This document shows, in pieces, positions 33,466 through 41,306 of a stretch of DNA of 42,638 nucleotides. The notes beneath the pieces were generated by a model that saw nothing but the letters and a program-made list of their open reading frames with translations, made no database searches and was not told where the DNA came from. This DNA comes from Candidatus Poribacteria bacterium (GTDB taxonomy: Bacteria; Poribacteria; WGA-4E; WGA-3G), in contig JAJEAG010000066.1 of the NCBI GenBank assembly GCA_022824265.1, forward strand, positions 1 to 42,638, given 5' to 3'. Both the position numbers and the translations under genes were made by a program. Positions within the stretch are counted from its first letter, which is position 1; each line of letters starts with the position of its first letter.

Positions 33466-34911
33466 TTGAAAATAGATATATCTCGTCGTCAGTTTTTAAG
33501 TTATAGTGCAGTTGCAGTTACATCAGCAGCAGTTGGCTTCGGTTTTTCAGGTGTGAAGCGTAAACTGATAAAACATATCCCTGGTTTTAAACCTGAACCT
33601 CCCTATAGATTTAAACCGACTCGTAACAAACTCCTTGATCTGCCAGAAGGTTTTGTTAGCCATGCCTTTTCACGAACTGGTGAGAAGATGGACGATGGGC
33701 TCTGGGTGCCTGGTAAGCATGACGGTATGGCAGCATTACCTGGTCCAGATGGCAAGACAATTCTTATCCGTAATCACGAATTGAATGTCACTGACAAAAT
33801 CATTGGACCTTTCGGATGGAATAATGAAAAGTTAAATCTGGTCGACACTGATAAATTTTACGATGCTGGCTTTAAGAAAGCTCCATCTCTGGGTGCAACG
33901 ACTACGCTTGTCTATGATACTCGCACGAAAACGCTTGATACACATTTCTTGAGTTTGGCTGGAACACTTCGGAATTGTGCTGGTGGCATAACCCCTTGGA
34001 ATACTTGGGTCACTTGTGAAGAAACAGTGCAAAAAGCAGAATTTACTTTTGAACAAGACCACGGTTACAACTTTGAAGTGCCTGTGACCACGAAACCGGG
34101 TTTAGTGGAATCTACTGCTCTTAAAGCGATGGGGCGTTTTAATCATGAAGCCATCGCTGTAGATGAAAAGTCTGGAATTGTCTACCAAACTGAAGATAGA
34201 AACGATGGATTGTTCTATCGCTTTATTCCTGAAGAACCGGGACAACTTGCCAAAGGTGGACGTTTACAGGCACTAAAAATCAGAGATATGGCAGCAGCTG
34301 ATACTCGTAACTGGAAGACCCGTTGGCAGAAGATAGCATCGTGGACCTATGATCCTATTGCTGTCTCACAAAAAATGGCTGTTTCGTGGGTGGATGTAGA
34401 GAATGTTGAATCACCTGACGATGATCTTCGTTTGCAGGGCGTTGAGGAAAAAGACGCTGCGATGTTTGCGCGGGGTGAAGGTATTTGGTATAGTGGGAAT
34501 GCGTTATATTTTGCTTGCACAAATGGTGGCATTGAACAGAAAGGACAAATCTGGCGTTATATCCCAAGTTCTTATGAAGGCACAAACCGCGAAGATAAGG
34601 ATCCTGGTACATTGGAACTCTTCATTGAACCGAATGATAGTAATCTACTTGAAAATGCGGATAATTTGACGGTTGCTCCGTGGGGTGACCTGATTATTTG
34701 TGAAGATGGTTCACAAGACCAATACATCGTTGGGGTAACACCTGAGGGACATACATATCAATTTGCACGGAATGCGTCAAACACTTCAGAGTTAGCTGGC
34801 GCAACATTTTCTCCAGATGGTACTACACTTTTTGTGAACATTCAGAATCCTGGTGTCACAATTGCAATTACCGGTCCGTGGAATGATATACGTCAACGAA
34901 AGTTGGCGTAA
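33466..34911 (+). CDS. PhoX-like (DUF839) Tat-exported phosphatase family protein
   Basis: The 481-residue protein has a twin-arginine signal (SRRQFLSYSAVAVTSAAVGF) for folded export. The DUF839/PhoX propeller follows: GMAALPGPDGKTILIRNHEL, LGATTTLVYD, CAGGITPWNTWVTCEE (about 170-185), FNHEAIAVDEKSGIVYQTEDRNDGLFYRF (about 226-254) and NPGVTIAITGPW at the end. The T-P-W-x-T-W-x-T-C-E-E and E-D-R-x-D-G-L-F-Y-R-F blocks carry calcium/iron ligands in PhoX alkaline phosphatases. It may scavenge phosphate outside the cell. The start is TTG with AGGAG upstream. Confidence 0.85.
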   Translation: MKIDISRRQFLSYSAVAVTSAAVGFGFSGVKRKLIKHIPGFKPEPPYRFKPTRNKLLDLPEGFVSHAFSRTGEKMDDGLWVPGKHDGMAALPGPDGKTILIRNHELNVTDKIIGPFGWNNEKLNLVDTDKFYDAGFKKAPSLGATTTLVYDTRTKTLDTHFLSLAGTLRNCAGGITPWNTWVTCEETVQKAEFTFEQDHGYNFEVPVTTKPGLVESTALKAMGRFNHEAIAVDEKSGIVYQTEDRNDGLFYRFIPEEPGQLAKGGRLQALKIRDMAAADTRNWKTRWQKIASWTYDPIAVSQKMAVSWVDVENVESPDDDLRLQGVEEKDAAMFARGEGIWYSGNALYFACTNGGIEQKGQIWRYIPSSYEGTNREDKDPGTLELFIEPNDSNLLENADNLTVAPWGDLIICEDGSQDQYIVGVTPEGHTYQFARNASNTSELAGATFSPDGTTLFVNIQNPGVTIAITGPWNDIRQRKLA

Positions 34912-35217
34912 AAGACTCTACCTTCTAACAATATCCTTCCTTTTTTCTTAGGGTTATTTAGGTTAATTCGTAGCAATATGTTGTAAAGTCGTGACCGTGG
35001 GGTTACTCCTACAGAAGAGGGTGTGGAATGAAGATGGGCGAGGGGACCTCGCCCCTACGAATGTAAGAGGCGCAATAAATTGCGCGACTACAAACGCCTC
35101 TCTTCCTTACATTGACGCTTATGGGTTTCGCTATCGCTCTACACGACCTACAAAGTATCTATTGAATTGTGAAAAATATATCAGAAAAACCGAAAACTAA
35201 ATAACCCTGTTTTTTTC
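34912..35217. repeat. Intergenic cluster of hairpin-CTAC units
   Basis: No gene is seen. Units are GTGACC-GTGG-GGTTAC-TCCTAC (34991-35012), GGGCGAGG-GGA-CCTCGCCC-CTAC (35036-35058) and GCGCAAT-AA-ATTGCGC-GACTAC (35070-35091). The last is followed by ATTGACGCTTATGG, which also follows such units near 28960 and 40870. Confidence 0.7.
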
Positions 35218-35246
35218 TTGACTAAATTCAATTAAATAAATAATAT
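35218..35246 (+). promoter_or_regulatory. Promoter of the first LamG gene
   Basis: TTGACT (35218-35223) and TAATAT (35241-35246) with a 17-base spacer lie about 90 bases upstream of the ATG. Confidence 0.55.
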
Positions 35247-35337
35247 GGTGTTAATTGTGGGAATGTTACTTCATTAGAACATTTCTGCATTGAATCAATC
35301 TAACATGACAAAATTATATTAGAACAAGGAGCTAAAA

Positions 35338-36105
35338 ATGAAAAATATTATTATCACAGTCGCTATTCTATGCTTTGTATGCCTTATGATACAACCGGAA
35401 CTATCTGTTGCAGTTGACGATGGTATTGTAGCATATTGGGCACTCAATGATAATGGGGGTAATACTGCAAGCGACTCTACCGGTAATGGACACGATGGCG
35501 AGTTAATTGGAGACCCACAATGGGTTGATGGCTATTATGGTGGAGGACTTGAATTTGATCAAGTTGAGGATGAAGTGAATGTACCCTTTCACGAAAACCT
35601 TAATCGAGAAACCTTTACTATATGTGCTTGGGCAAATGTAGAACCGGGAAGTACAAATCACCGCGCGGTAGTTTCTTCTCGCGATGACTTTCCTCAACGC
35701 GGATACATTTTTTATGCTGAACCGGGCAATACCTGGCAGTATTGGACAGGTGGTGGACCAAATCATTGGCAACCTATACAAGGTCCGGCTGTAAACCTTG
35801 GTGAGTGGGATCATCTTGCTGGCACATACACTGATGGGAAAATGATGTTTTATGTAAACGGTGAACTTGTAGGTGAAAGAGATACTGAAATACATGTTAA
35901 TCCTGCTCAAGAATTTCTAATTGGTGCGGGTGCAAATGAAACGGCAAATCACAATTACTTTTTTAAAGGTATAATTGATGAGGTGCGGTTGTATGACCGT
36001 GTTTTGGATGAAGATGAAATCGCTGATGTCATGGAGAGTGAGTCGTTAGCGGTAGAAGCAACAGGTAAGCTTGCGCTTACTTGGGGACAACTAAAGGCGA
36101 AATAG
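35338..36105 (+). CDS. Secreted LamG/concanavalin-A-like domain protein
   Basis: The 255-residue protein has a signal peptide (residues 1-25, ending LSVA). One LamG/LamGL jelly roll follows: IVAYWALNDNGGNTASDSTGNGHDGELIG, FTICAWANVEPGS, GYIFYAEPGNTWQYWTGGG, WDHLAGTYTDGKMMFYVNGELVG, and FFKGIIDEVRLYDRVLDEDEI. The C-terminal tail VEATGKLALTWGQLKAK is shared with the next gene. It probably binds extracellular glycan. AAGGAG precedes the ATG. It is roughly 75% identical by eye in the core to the protein at 36251, indicating tandem duplication. Confidence 0.88.
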   Translation: MKNIIITVAILCFVCLMIQPELSVAVDDGIVAYWALNDNGGNTASDSTGNGHDGELIGDPQWVDGYYGGGLEFDQVEDEVNVPFHENLNRETFTICAWANVEPGSTNHRAVVSSRDDFPQRGYIFYAEPGNTWQYWTGGGPNHWQPIQGPAVNLGEWDHLAGTYTDGKMMFYVNGELVGERDTEIHVNPAQEFLIGAGANETANHNYFFKGIIDEVRLYDRVLDEDEIADVMESESLAVEATGKLALTWGQLKAK

Positions 36106-36169
36106 TTCAGGTATATACTTTTCATCAATTCGCTCTTCACTGTATACTCTTGATTACGTTTAACAGTCG

Positions 36170-36202
36170 CGGCACACAGTTGTCAGAAAATACTGTGTGT
36201 CG
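36170..36202 (+). promoter_or_regulatory. Hairpin between the two LamG genes
   Basis: CGGCACACAGT (36170-36180) and ACTGTGTGTCG (36192-36202) form an 11-bp stem with one G-T pair and an 11-base loop. There is no T run, so it is more likely an mRNA processing or stability element than a terminator. Confidence 0.4.
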
Positions 36203-36250
36203 TATGCAAAACACTATATATAAATTCTTAATAATATAAAGGAAAAATAA

Positions 36251-37015
36251 ATGAAATCAATAAAAATGACGTTTACTCTTATCTTACTTATGACACTAAT
36301 AACCCTACCAATGTTTGCTGTAGCAGTTACTGATGGTCTTGTTGCTTATTGGGCATTTGATGAAAATGAAGGTGAAGTTGCAAGTGACTCAAGTGGAAAT
36401 GGACACGATGGAACATTAGTGGGAGATCCGCAATGGGTTGATGGACACATGGGTAGTGCCCTTCAATTTGATCAAGCTGGAGATGAGATAAATATTCCGT
36501 TCCATGCCGATCTAAACCAAGAGACATTCACAATTTGTGCTTGGGCGAATACTGAGACTGGTGGCACAGGACATCGTGCAGTAGTCTCTTCGCGTGATGA
36601 CTTTCCGCAACGCGGATTTATCTTTTATGCGACTCCGAACAATACTTGGCAATTTTGGACTGGTGGTGGTGGATGGAAATCCGTTCAAGGTCCGGCAGTG
36701 CAACTTGATGAGTGGGAACATCTTGCTGGGGTCTACACTGATGGTTCACAGAAGTTTTATGTGAATGGTGAACTTGCCGGTGAAAGAGACGATGCAGCGG
36801 TGCAGATAAATACTGCTCAGGAATTCCTCATTGGTGCAGGGGCAAATGAGACTGCTAATCACAATTACTTTTTTAGAGGTATGATTGATGAGGTATGTCT
36901 GTTTGACCGCGCGCTGGATGAAAGTGAAATCGCTGCTATAATGGAAGCTAATCCTACATCAGTAGAAACATCTGGTAAAATTGCTGTTACTTGGGGAGAA
37001 CTCAAAGTAAGGTAG
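36251..37015 (+). CDS. Secreted LamG/concanavalin-A-like domain protein (tandem paralogue)
   Basis: The 254-residue protein has a signal peptide (LILLMTLITLPMFAVA). The same single LamG domain as the previous gene follows: LVAYWAFDENEGEVASDSSGNGHDG, FTICAWANTETGGTGHRAVVSSRDDF, FIFYATPNNTWQFWTGGGG, EWEHLAGVYTDGSQKFYVNGEL, and FFRGMIDEVCLFDRALDESEI. It ends VETSGKIAVTWGELKVR. GGAAAA is a weak ribosome site. It may be transcribed with its upstream paralogue, and a strong terminator follows. Confidence 0.88.
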   Translation: MKSIKMTFTLILLMTLITLPMFAVAVTDGLVAYWAFDENEGEVASDSSGNGHDGTLVGDPQWVDGHMGSALQFDQAGDEINIPFHADLNQETFTICAWANTETGGTGHRAVVSSRDDFPQRGFIFYATPNNTWQFWTGGGGWKSVQGPAVQLDEWEHLAGVYTDGSQKFYVNGELAGERDDAAVQINTAQEFLIGAGANETANHNYFFRGMIDEVCLFDRALDESEIAAIMEANPTSVETSGKIAVTWGELKVR

Positions 37016-37063
37016 TAGGGCGAAATAACAGACTTATCACTGTGGTTTTTATATATCATTTAC

Positions 37064-37093
37064 GGACGAGGTCTCTGTACCTCGTCCTTTTTT
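37064..37093 (+). terminator. Rho-independent terminator after the LamG pair
   Basis: GGACGAGG (37064-37071) and CCTCGTCC (37080-37087) form a perfect 8-bp stem with loop TCTCTGTA, followed immediately by TTTTTT. Confidence 0.9.
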
Positions 37094-37206
37094 AATTTTG
37101 AAGTATGGGTAGAACACAAGTGAAACCCGTACTACAGTCTTGAAGGTATGTTTTTCGGAGTTCCCTCCTACACAAATGATATCCCATGTAAGTGCTCCGA
37201 ATGACA

Positions 37207-38058
37207 TTATAGGAAGTAATACTTTTCCCGTTCCGCTTCTGGCATACGATCCGGACGCGTTCGATACCAGCGAAAGTGTTCATAATGATCGGTGTAGTGT
37301 TCACCATCTCGACTGTCGTTGTAACTCAGAAATAGCATTCGACGATTACTGTTAGATTGGTTGGATGCAGCCGCGTGAGGTGTAAAACAGGTAAAGATCG
37401 CTATGTCCCCCGGTGATAACTCCACATAAACGTGTTCCTCATTCGCGAGTTGTTTGGGGTCAATCATGCCTTTATCAAGCGATCCGTGTTCATGCAGAAA
37501 TCCTTGATGATGTCCCGTCCACAGTTGTGTGCATCCGTTCACTTTCGTACTGGCATCAAGAGCAACTGAAACAGTAAGCAGACTCTCAGGGAATCCTTGC
37601 CACCAATTGTAATCTTGGTGACATCCATTGCCATGACTGTCCGGTGGTTTGATGATGAGTTTATCCTTGAACAATACCGCATCATACCCATCATACAGGG
37701 ATGCCAACCGATCCATAATTCTTCTGTCACGAGCGAGTGCAGAAAATAGCGGAGAGATACTTACAAACGGATCAATTTTCCAAGGACGACCATCTCCCAA
37801 CATCTCAAAGCGAAGATTATATTTTGGTTCAAGCTGAAATTCACTACTCAATGAAAAAGCACGATCGACAAGCTTGTCTGCCTCTTGGCGATAGGTCTCA
37901 ATCTCTTCTGGTTGAAATACGTCGCGAAGAATAATAAATCCTTTTTCGTGATACTCGTCAACTTCAGTTGTATTGAGTTCAAAACGGAGTTGCCGTTGCT
38001 GTGCACCGTTCCAGCGCGGTGCACCTATTTCGGATGGACGTTCAACGCTTATCATCAT
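37207..38058 (-). CDS. Phytanoyl-CoA dioxygenase (PhyH) family protein
   Basis: The 283-residue protein is the most divergent of the three PhyH proteins here. Iron ligands are His147 and Asp149 (GNGCHQDYNWW) and His228 (CFTPHAAASN), and Arg239 or Arg240 is the cosubstrate-binding residue. YHEKGFIILRDVFQPEEI is the family start, and VNGCTQLWTGHHQGFLHEHG replaces the W-P-G-S-H strand. The H-Q-D-Y-N-W-W form is typical of ectoine-hydroxylase-like PhyH proteins. I do not assign a substrate. GGAGG lies upstream of the start. It is a single gene, convergent with the LamG pair. Confidence 0.88.
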   Translation of the reverse strand: MMISVERPSEIGAPRWNGAQQRQLRFELNTTEVDEYHEKGFIILRDVFQPEEIETYRQEADKLVDRAFSLSSEFQLEPKYNLRFEMLGDGRPWKIDPFVSISPLFSALARDRRIMDRLASLYDGYDAVLFKDKLIIKPPDSHGNGCHQDYNWWQGFPESLLTVSVALDASTKVNGCTQLWTGHHQGFLHEHGSLDKGMIDPKQLANEEHVYVELSPGDIAIFTCFTPHAAASNQSNSNRRMLFLSYNDSRDGEHYTDHYEHFRWYRTRPDRMPEAEREKYYFL

Positions 38059-38232
38059 TGCCTCCTATCTAATTCTACATCCGAAGATCAGCAAGTTATG
38101 TAAGTATTCCTTCCCTCTTTAGAACTTAGCGAATACCCTCAAATGATGTTTTTATATTTCCTTTAGGTAATCTTATCTGACCGAGTCCGTGGATTTTGCT
38201 ATACTCTTCACAACTTTCTTCAAATGCCCGCT

Positions 38233-38357
38233 TATAGTGAAATCCAAAATATGTTCACACGCCATGGTAGGTACGGTTTCTAACCGCACTATTTACACAG
38301 GTTCGGTAAGGAAACCGAACCTACCAAAGTGTCCAAGTAATTACGAATTTTACTATA
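38233..38357. repeat. MITE-1 copy (complete, uninterrupted)
   Basis: Ends are TATAGTGAAATCC and GAATTTTACTATA. Inside are two hairpin-forming halves, GGTAGGTACGGTTTCTAACCGCAC and GGTTCGGTAAGGAAACCGAACC written in parts. This is the best reference copy, 125 bases long. It lies upstream of the MocA-type gene. Confidence 0.72.
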
Positions 38358-38430
38358 ACATAGTACATCGTATAAGTAATTTTATTATAAATTGCCTAGA
38401 TTGTCAACAAAACGCTTGTTCATTTTATTT

Positions 38431-38459
38431 TTGACACTTTCTTACATCCGTGCTATAAT
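38431..38459 (+). promoter_or_regulatory. Consensus promoter of the Gfo/Idh/MocA gene
   Basis: TTGACA (38431-38436) and TATAAT (38454-38459), 17 bases apart, both match consensus exactly. Confidence 0.85.
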
Positions 38460-38519
38460 AACGTATACTTATTGATCTCAGGGGATATACCTCACTCACA
38501 GAAGGAGCCAATACATATA

Positions 38520-39548
38520 ATGGCAGATATTATCAAAGGTGCTGTTCTCGGTTATGGGGCAGCGTTTAATATGGGCAGAGCACATGCGAATATGATGCAG
38601 GGCACAGAAGGTATCGCTTGTGTTGCAATTTGCGATATTGATCCAGAACGGACTAAGGCAGCGAAAAATGATTTTCCAGATGTTCGCACCTATAATTCAG
38701 TAGAAGATCTGGTAGCAGATGAAGATGTTGACCTTATAGCGAATGTCCTTCCACATAGTCTACACTGCGGACCAACTGTGGCAGCCCACAATGCAGGCAA
38801 ACATGTTGTCGTTGAAAAACCGATGTGTATAACAGTTGCAGAAGCAACAGAGATGATCACTGCGGCGAAAGAAAACGATGTGATGTTGTCAGTTCACCAC
38901 AACCGGCGTTGGGATGCTGATTTTTGGACACTACGTGAAATTGTCCAATCTGGTGTCATTGGGAAGGTATATTGTGCTGAAATGTGGAGCGGTGGCTACG
39001 GTAGACCGAACCCAAATTGGTGGCGGAGTGTTAAAGCAGTTTCTGGTGGTCAGTTTTATGATTGGGGTGCCCACTTCCTTGATTGGCTACTCAACATTCT
39101 TGAAGCACCAATGATCAATGTCACCGGTTTTTTCCAACCGAATCTCGTTTGGAAAGACATAACCAACGAAGACCACGTTCAGGCTGTCATTCGATTTGCT
39201 GAAGGTGAATTTGTTGCGGATGGTGCGTCAGCAAACATCCAAATGTCTAACATCGCGAAAGTCGGCGGTCCAAAATGGAAAATGCTCGGCTCACACGGAT
39301 CTATTGTTTCAGAAGGTAGTCAGTATCATGTTTTATCCGAAGTTGAAGGACATCCGAAGGAACAGAAAATAGGTCATCATGGAAGACCCGGACCGAGATA
39401 CTATGAAAACATTGTTTCTCACTTGAACGATGGAACTCCGTTGCTTGTGACTCCTGAGTCTGCTCGGCGCGTTATTGCGGTCATGGATTTAGCTGAAAAA
39501 TCGTCTAAAACACACCAGTCTGAGACAGTTCCTTATGAGTTTGAGTAG
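38520..39548 (+). CDS. Gfo/Idh/MocA-family oxidoreductase
   Basis: The 342-residue protein (ATG at 38520 with AAGGAG upstream; an upstream TTG at 38472 in frame has none) has a Rossmann N-terminus (GAVLGYGAAFNMGRAHANMM). It also has ICDIDPERTKAAK with the acidic residue selecting NAD(H), the family EKP motif Glu99-Lys100-Pro101, HHNRRWDADFWTL, and the active-site helix YDWGAHFLDWLL with its His. It oxidises or reduces a sugar or cyclitol hydroxyl. The N-terminal glycine loop is G-Y-G-A-A-F-N, a variant without the usual third Gly spacing. It is likely to act with the alcohol dehydrogenase downstream. Confidence 0.9.
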   Translation: MADIIKGAVLGYGAAFNMGRAHANMMQGTEGIACVAICDIDPERTKAAKNDFPDVRTYNSVEDLVADEDVDLIANVLPHSLHCGPTVAAHNAGKHVVVEKPMCITVAEATEMITAAKENDVMLSVHHNRRWDADFWTLREIVQSGVIGKVYCAEMWSGGYGRPNPNWWRSVKAVSGGQFYDWGAHFLDWLLNILEAPMINVTGFFQPNLVWKDITNEDHVQAVIRFAEGEFVADGASANIQMSNIAKVGGPKWKMLGSHGSIVSEGSQYHVLSEVEGHPKEQKIGHHGRPGPRYYENIVSHLNDGTPLLVTPESARRVIAVMDLAEKSSKTHQSETVPYEFE

Positions 39549-39575
39549 ACTTTGTTCTACTAACCTAATCAGAAT

Positions 39576-39604
39576 GAGCGGAGTGTGTACTTCGCTCTTA
39601 TTTC
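39576..39604 (+). terminator. Terminator after the MocA-type gene
   Basis: GAGCGGAGT (39576-39584) and ACTTCGCTC (39589-39597) pair with one G-T across a GTGT loop, followed by TTATTT. Confidence 0.65.
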
Positions 39605-39637
39605 ACAATATAACTAAATCAAAATCAATAAATATTT

Positions 39638-39659
39638 CAGTTAGTCTTTTGGCTAACTG
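39638..39659 (+). promoter_or_regulatory. Hairpin/dyad upstream of the alcohol dehydrogenase gene
   Basis: CAGTTAGTC and GGCTAACTG form a 9-bp stem with a TTTT loop, 48 bases before the ATG. No T run follows. An operator or a leader structure is equally possible. Confidence 0.4.
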
Positions 39660-39706
39660 TGATCATGAGTTAAAAAATATAATTCAATTGACAGTAACAC
39701 ACATAA

Positions 39707-40723
39707 ATGAAGGCAGTTGTTTTTGAAAAAACACAGCAATTACGAATAGAAGATAAACCCATACCCACACTCAATGTAGGTGATGTACTTATCCAGATGG
39801 AGTTATGTGGAATTTGTGCATCCGACCTCGCAGCTCTTCGTGGTGATGTATCAGACTATGCACCACCAGTTGTGATGGGACATGAACTTGCAGGTGTAAT
39901 TGTTGATAGTCGACACAAAGATGTCAAGGTAGGTGAACGTGTTACGGTCAATCCGATGATCTCTTGTGGAGTATGTGAGTATTGCCGAAATGACAGAGAC
40001 AAGTACTGTGATACAATTGAAGGCATCGGACACGACATTGACGGAGGTTATGCAGAATATATAAAGATGCCAAAACATGGCGTTGACACTGGGAAATTGA
40101 TCAAAGTACCAGACACTATTCCACCTGAAGAATTACTCTTTCTTGAACCATTAGGTTGTTGTCTAAATGCAATGGAGGAAACTATATTCCACAAATCCGT
40201 TGCAATTCTTGGAGCTGGTCCTATCGGGTTGATGTTCACGCAGTTAGCGAAGCGTGCAGGTTTAACAACTTATGTAATTGACCCATTATCTCTCCGTAGA
40301 GAAATCGCAGATACTGTTGGAGCAGATACTGCTTTTGATACCTCTAAAGAACATATTACACACCTTCAAGAAATGACAAATGGTGGCGTTGATACCGTCA
40401 TCTCTGCAACAACAAATAATGCGGATGTTATTAATCTGGCATTTCAAATTGTACGCAAGGGTGGATGTATTAACTTCTTTGGGCTTGCCCCTGACGGTGA
40501 AGAACTTTGTATTAATTTGGAAGAATTTCACTATTTCGGACACAAACTGATGGCTTCATGGGCATTTTCCCGTGCGAGTCTTGAAGAATCCCGCCAACTT
40601 TTGTTGCAAAAAGCAATCAACTTTAAACCTTTGCTAACCGATAGGTTCCCTCTCACACAAGGTTTAGAAGCATTTGATAATGCAATTGCTCAATGCGGAA
40701 TTAAAACAGCATTGCATCCCTAA
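39707..40723 (+). CDS. Zinc-dependent medium-chain alcohol/polyol dehydrogenase
   Basis: The 338-residue protein has catalytic zinc ligands Cys37 (GICASD) and His59-Glu60 (MGHELAG) with a third Glu in LEPLGC. The structural zinc has Cys87, Cys90, Cys93 and Cys101. The nucleotide fold is VAILGAGPIGLMFTQLAK (G-x-G-x-x-G). The pattern is that of sorbitol/threonine-type dehydrogenases acting on sugar alcohols. No good ribosome site precedes the ATG, and TTGACA lies only about 20 bases upstream, so expression may be weak or leader-dependent. It probably works with the MocA-type enzyme in one polyol or sugar pathway. Confidence 0.9.
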   Translation: MKAVVFEKTQQLRIEDKPIPTLNVGDVLIQMELCGICASDLAALRGDVSDYAPPVVMGHELAGVIVDSRHKDVKVGERVTVNPMISCGVCEYCRNDRDKYCDTIEGIGHDIDGGYAEYIKMPKHGVDTGKLIKVPDTIPPEELLFLEPLGCCLNAMEETIFHKSVAILGAGPIGLMFTQLAKRAGLTTYVIDPLSLRREIADTVGADTAFDTSKEHITHLQEMTNGGVDTVISATTNNADVINLAFQIVRKGGCINFFGLAPDGEELCINLEEFHYFGHKLMASWAFSRASLEESRQLLLQKAINFKPLLTDRFPLTQGLEAFDNAIAQCGIKTALHP

Positions 40724-41306
40724 GATATTTCTTCCTGCTTATTTTTCGTTAATTCCTACGAGCATTGTTATACCAATTCTAATAAATAAAACCACATTTT
40801 GAGACTTTAATTCCAAATGTAAGAGGCGCAATGAATTGCGCGACTACAAACGTATCTCGTCCTAAGATTGACGCTTATGGCAGAATGCATTTATGGCATT
40901 CTGCATTGGTTAGGAAACCGCATCTACCAAGAGTGTGAGTATATTTTTGGATTTCACTATAAATGACAAAATGTTGCTATAAGAAAGACTAATAATAGTA
41001 ACTTATTCATAAAAGACACGTTTTTAACTAAGGCGTTATCTCTTCTAAATGTAGTCTAGTATTACATGATGGATATAATTGTAAACAAATTTGCGTGTAT
41101 TGTTCTTAAAATCTTGTAATTCTAATTTCATTTTTAATAATGGTAGATATCTAATTCCAATACTGGCTTTGAGTGTATTGTTTAATGGACGTTAATAGGA
41201 TAATGAAATTTCTTATAGTAATTTTAACTAATAATATTCAAAGTATTACGAGGAGTAACAAGGTTTCAGAAGTATAATGATGTTTCCGATACTTGTTATA
41301 TAGAAT
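40724..41306. other. Intergenic region, repeat-derived in its first half
   Basis: 40769-40961 is a chimeric repeat (separate entry). From 40962 to 41306 the sequence is AT-rich with no gene, RNA or strong structure seen. AGGAG near 41252 is too far from nfo to be its ribosome site. Confidence 0.5.
40769..40961. repeat. Chimeric repeat: MITE-3 left half fused to MITE-1 right half
   Basis: The left part (TATACCAATTCTAATAAATA, then the GCGCAAT/ATTGCGC-GACTAC hairpin at 40826-40845) is MITE-3. A perfect 9-bp hairpin GCAGAATGC/GCATTCTGC follows (40880-40904). The right part (GGTTAGGAAACCGCATCTAC, then TATTTTTGGATTTCACTATA) is the MITE-1 end. Confidence 0.65.
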
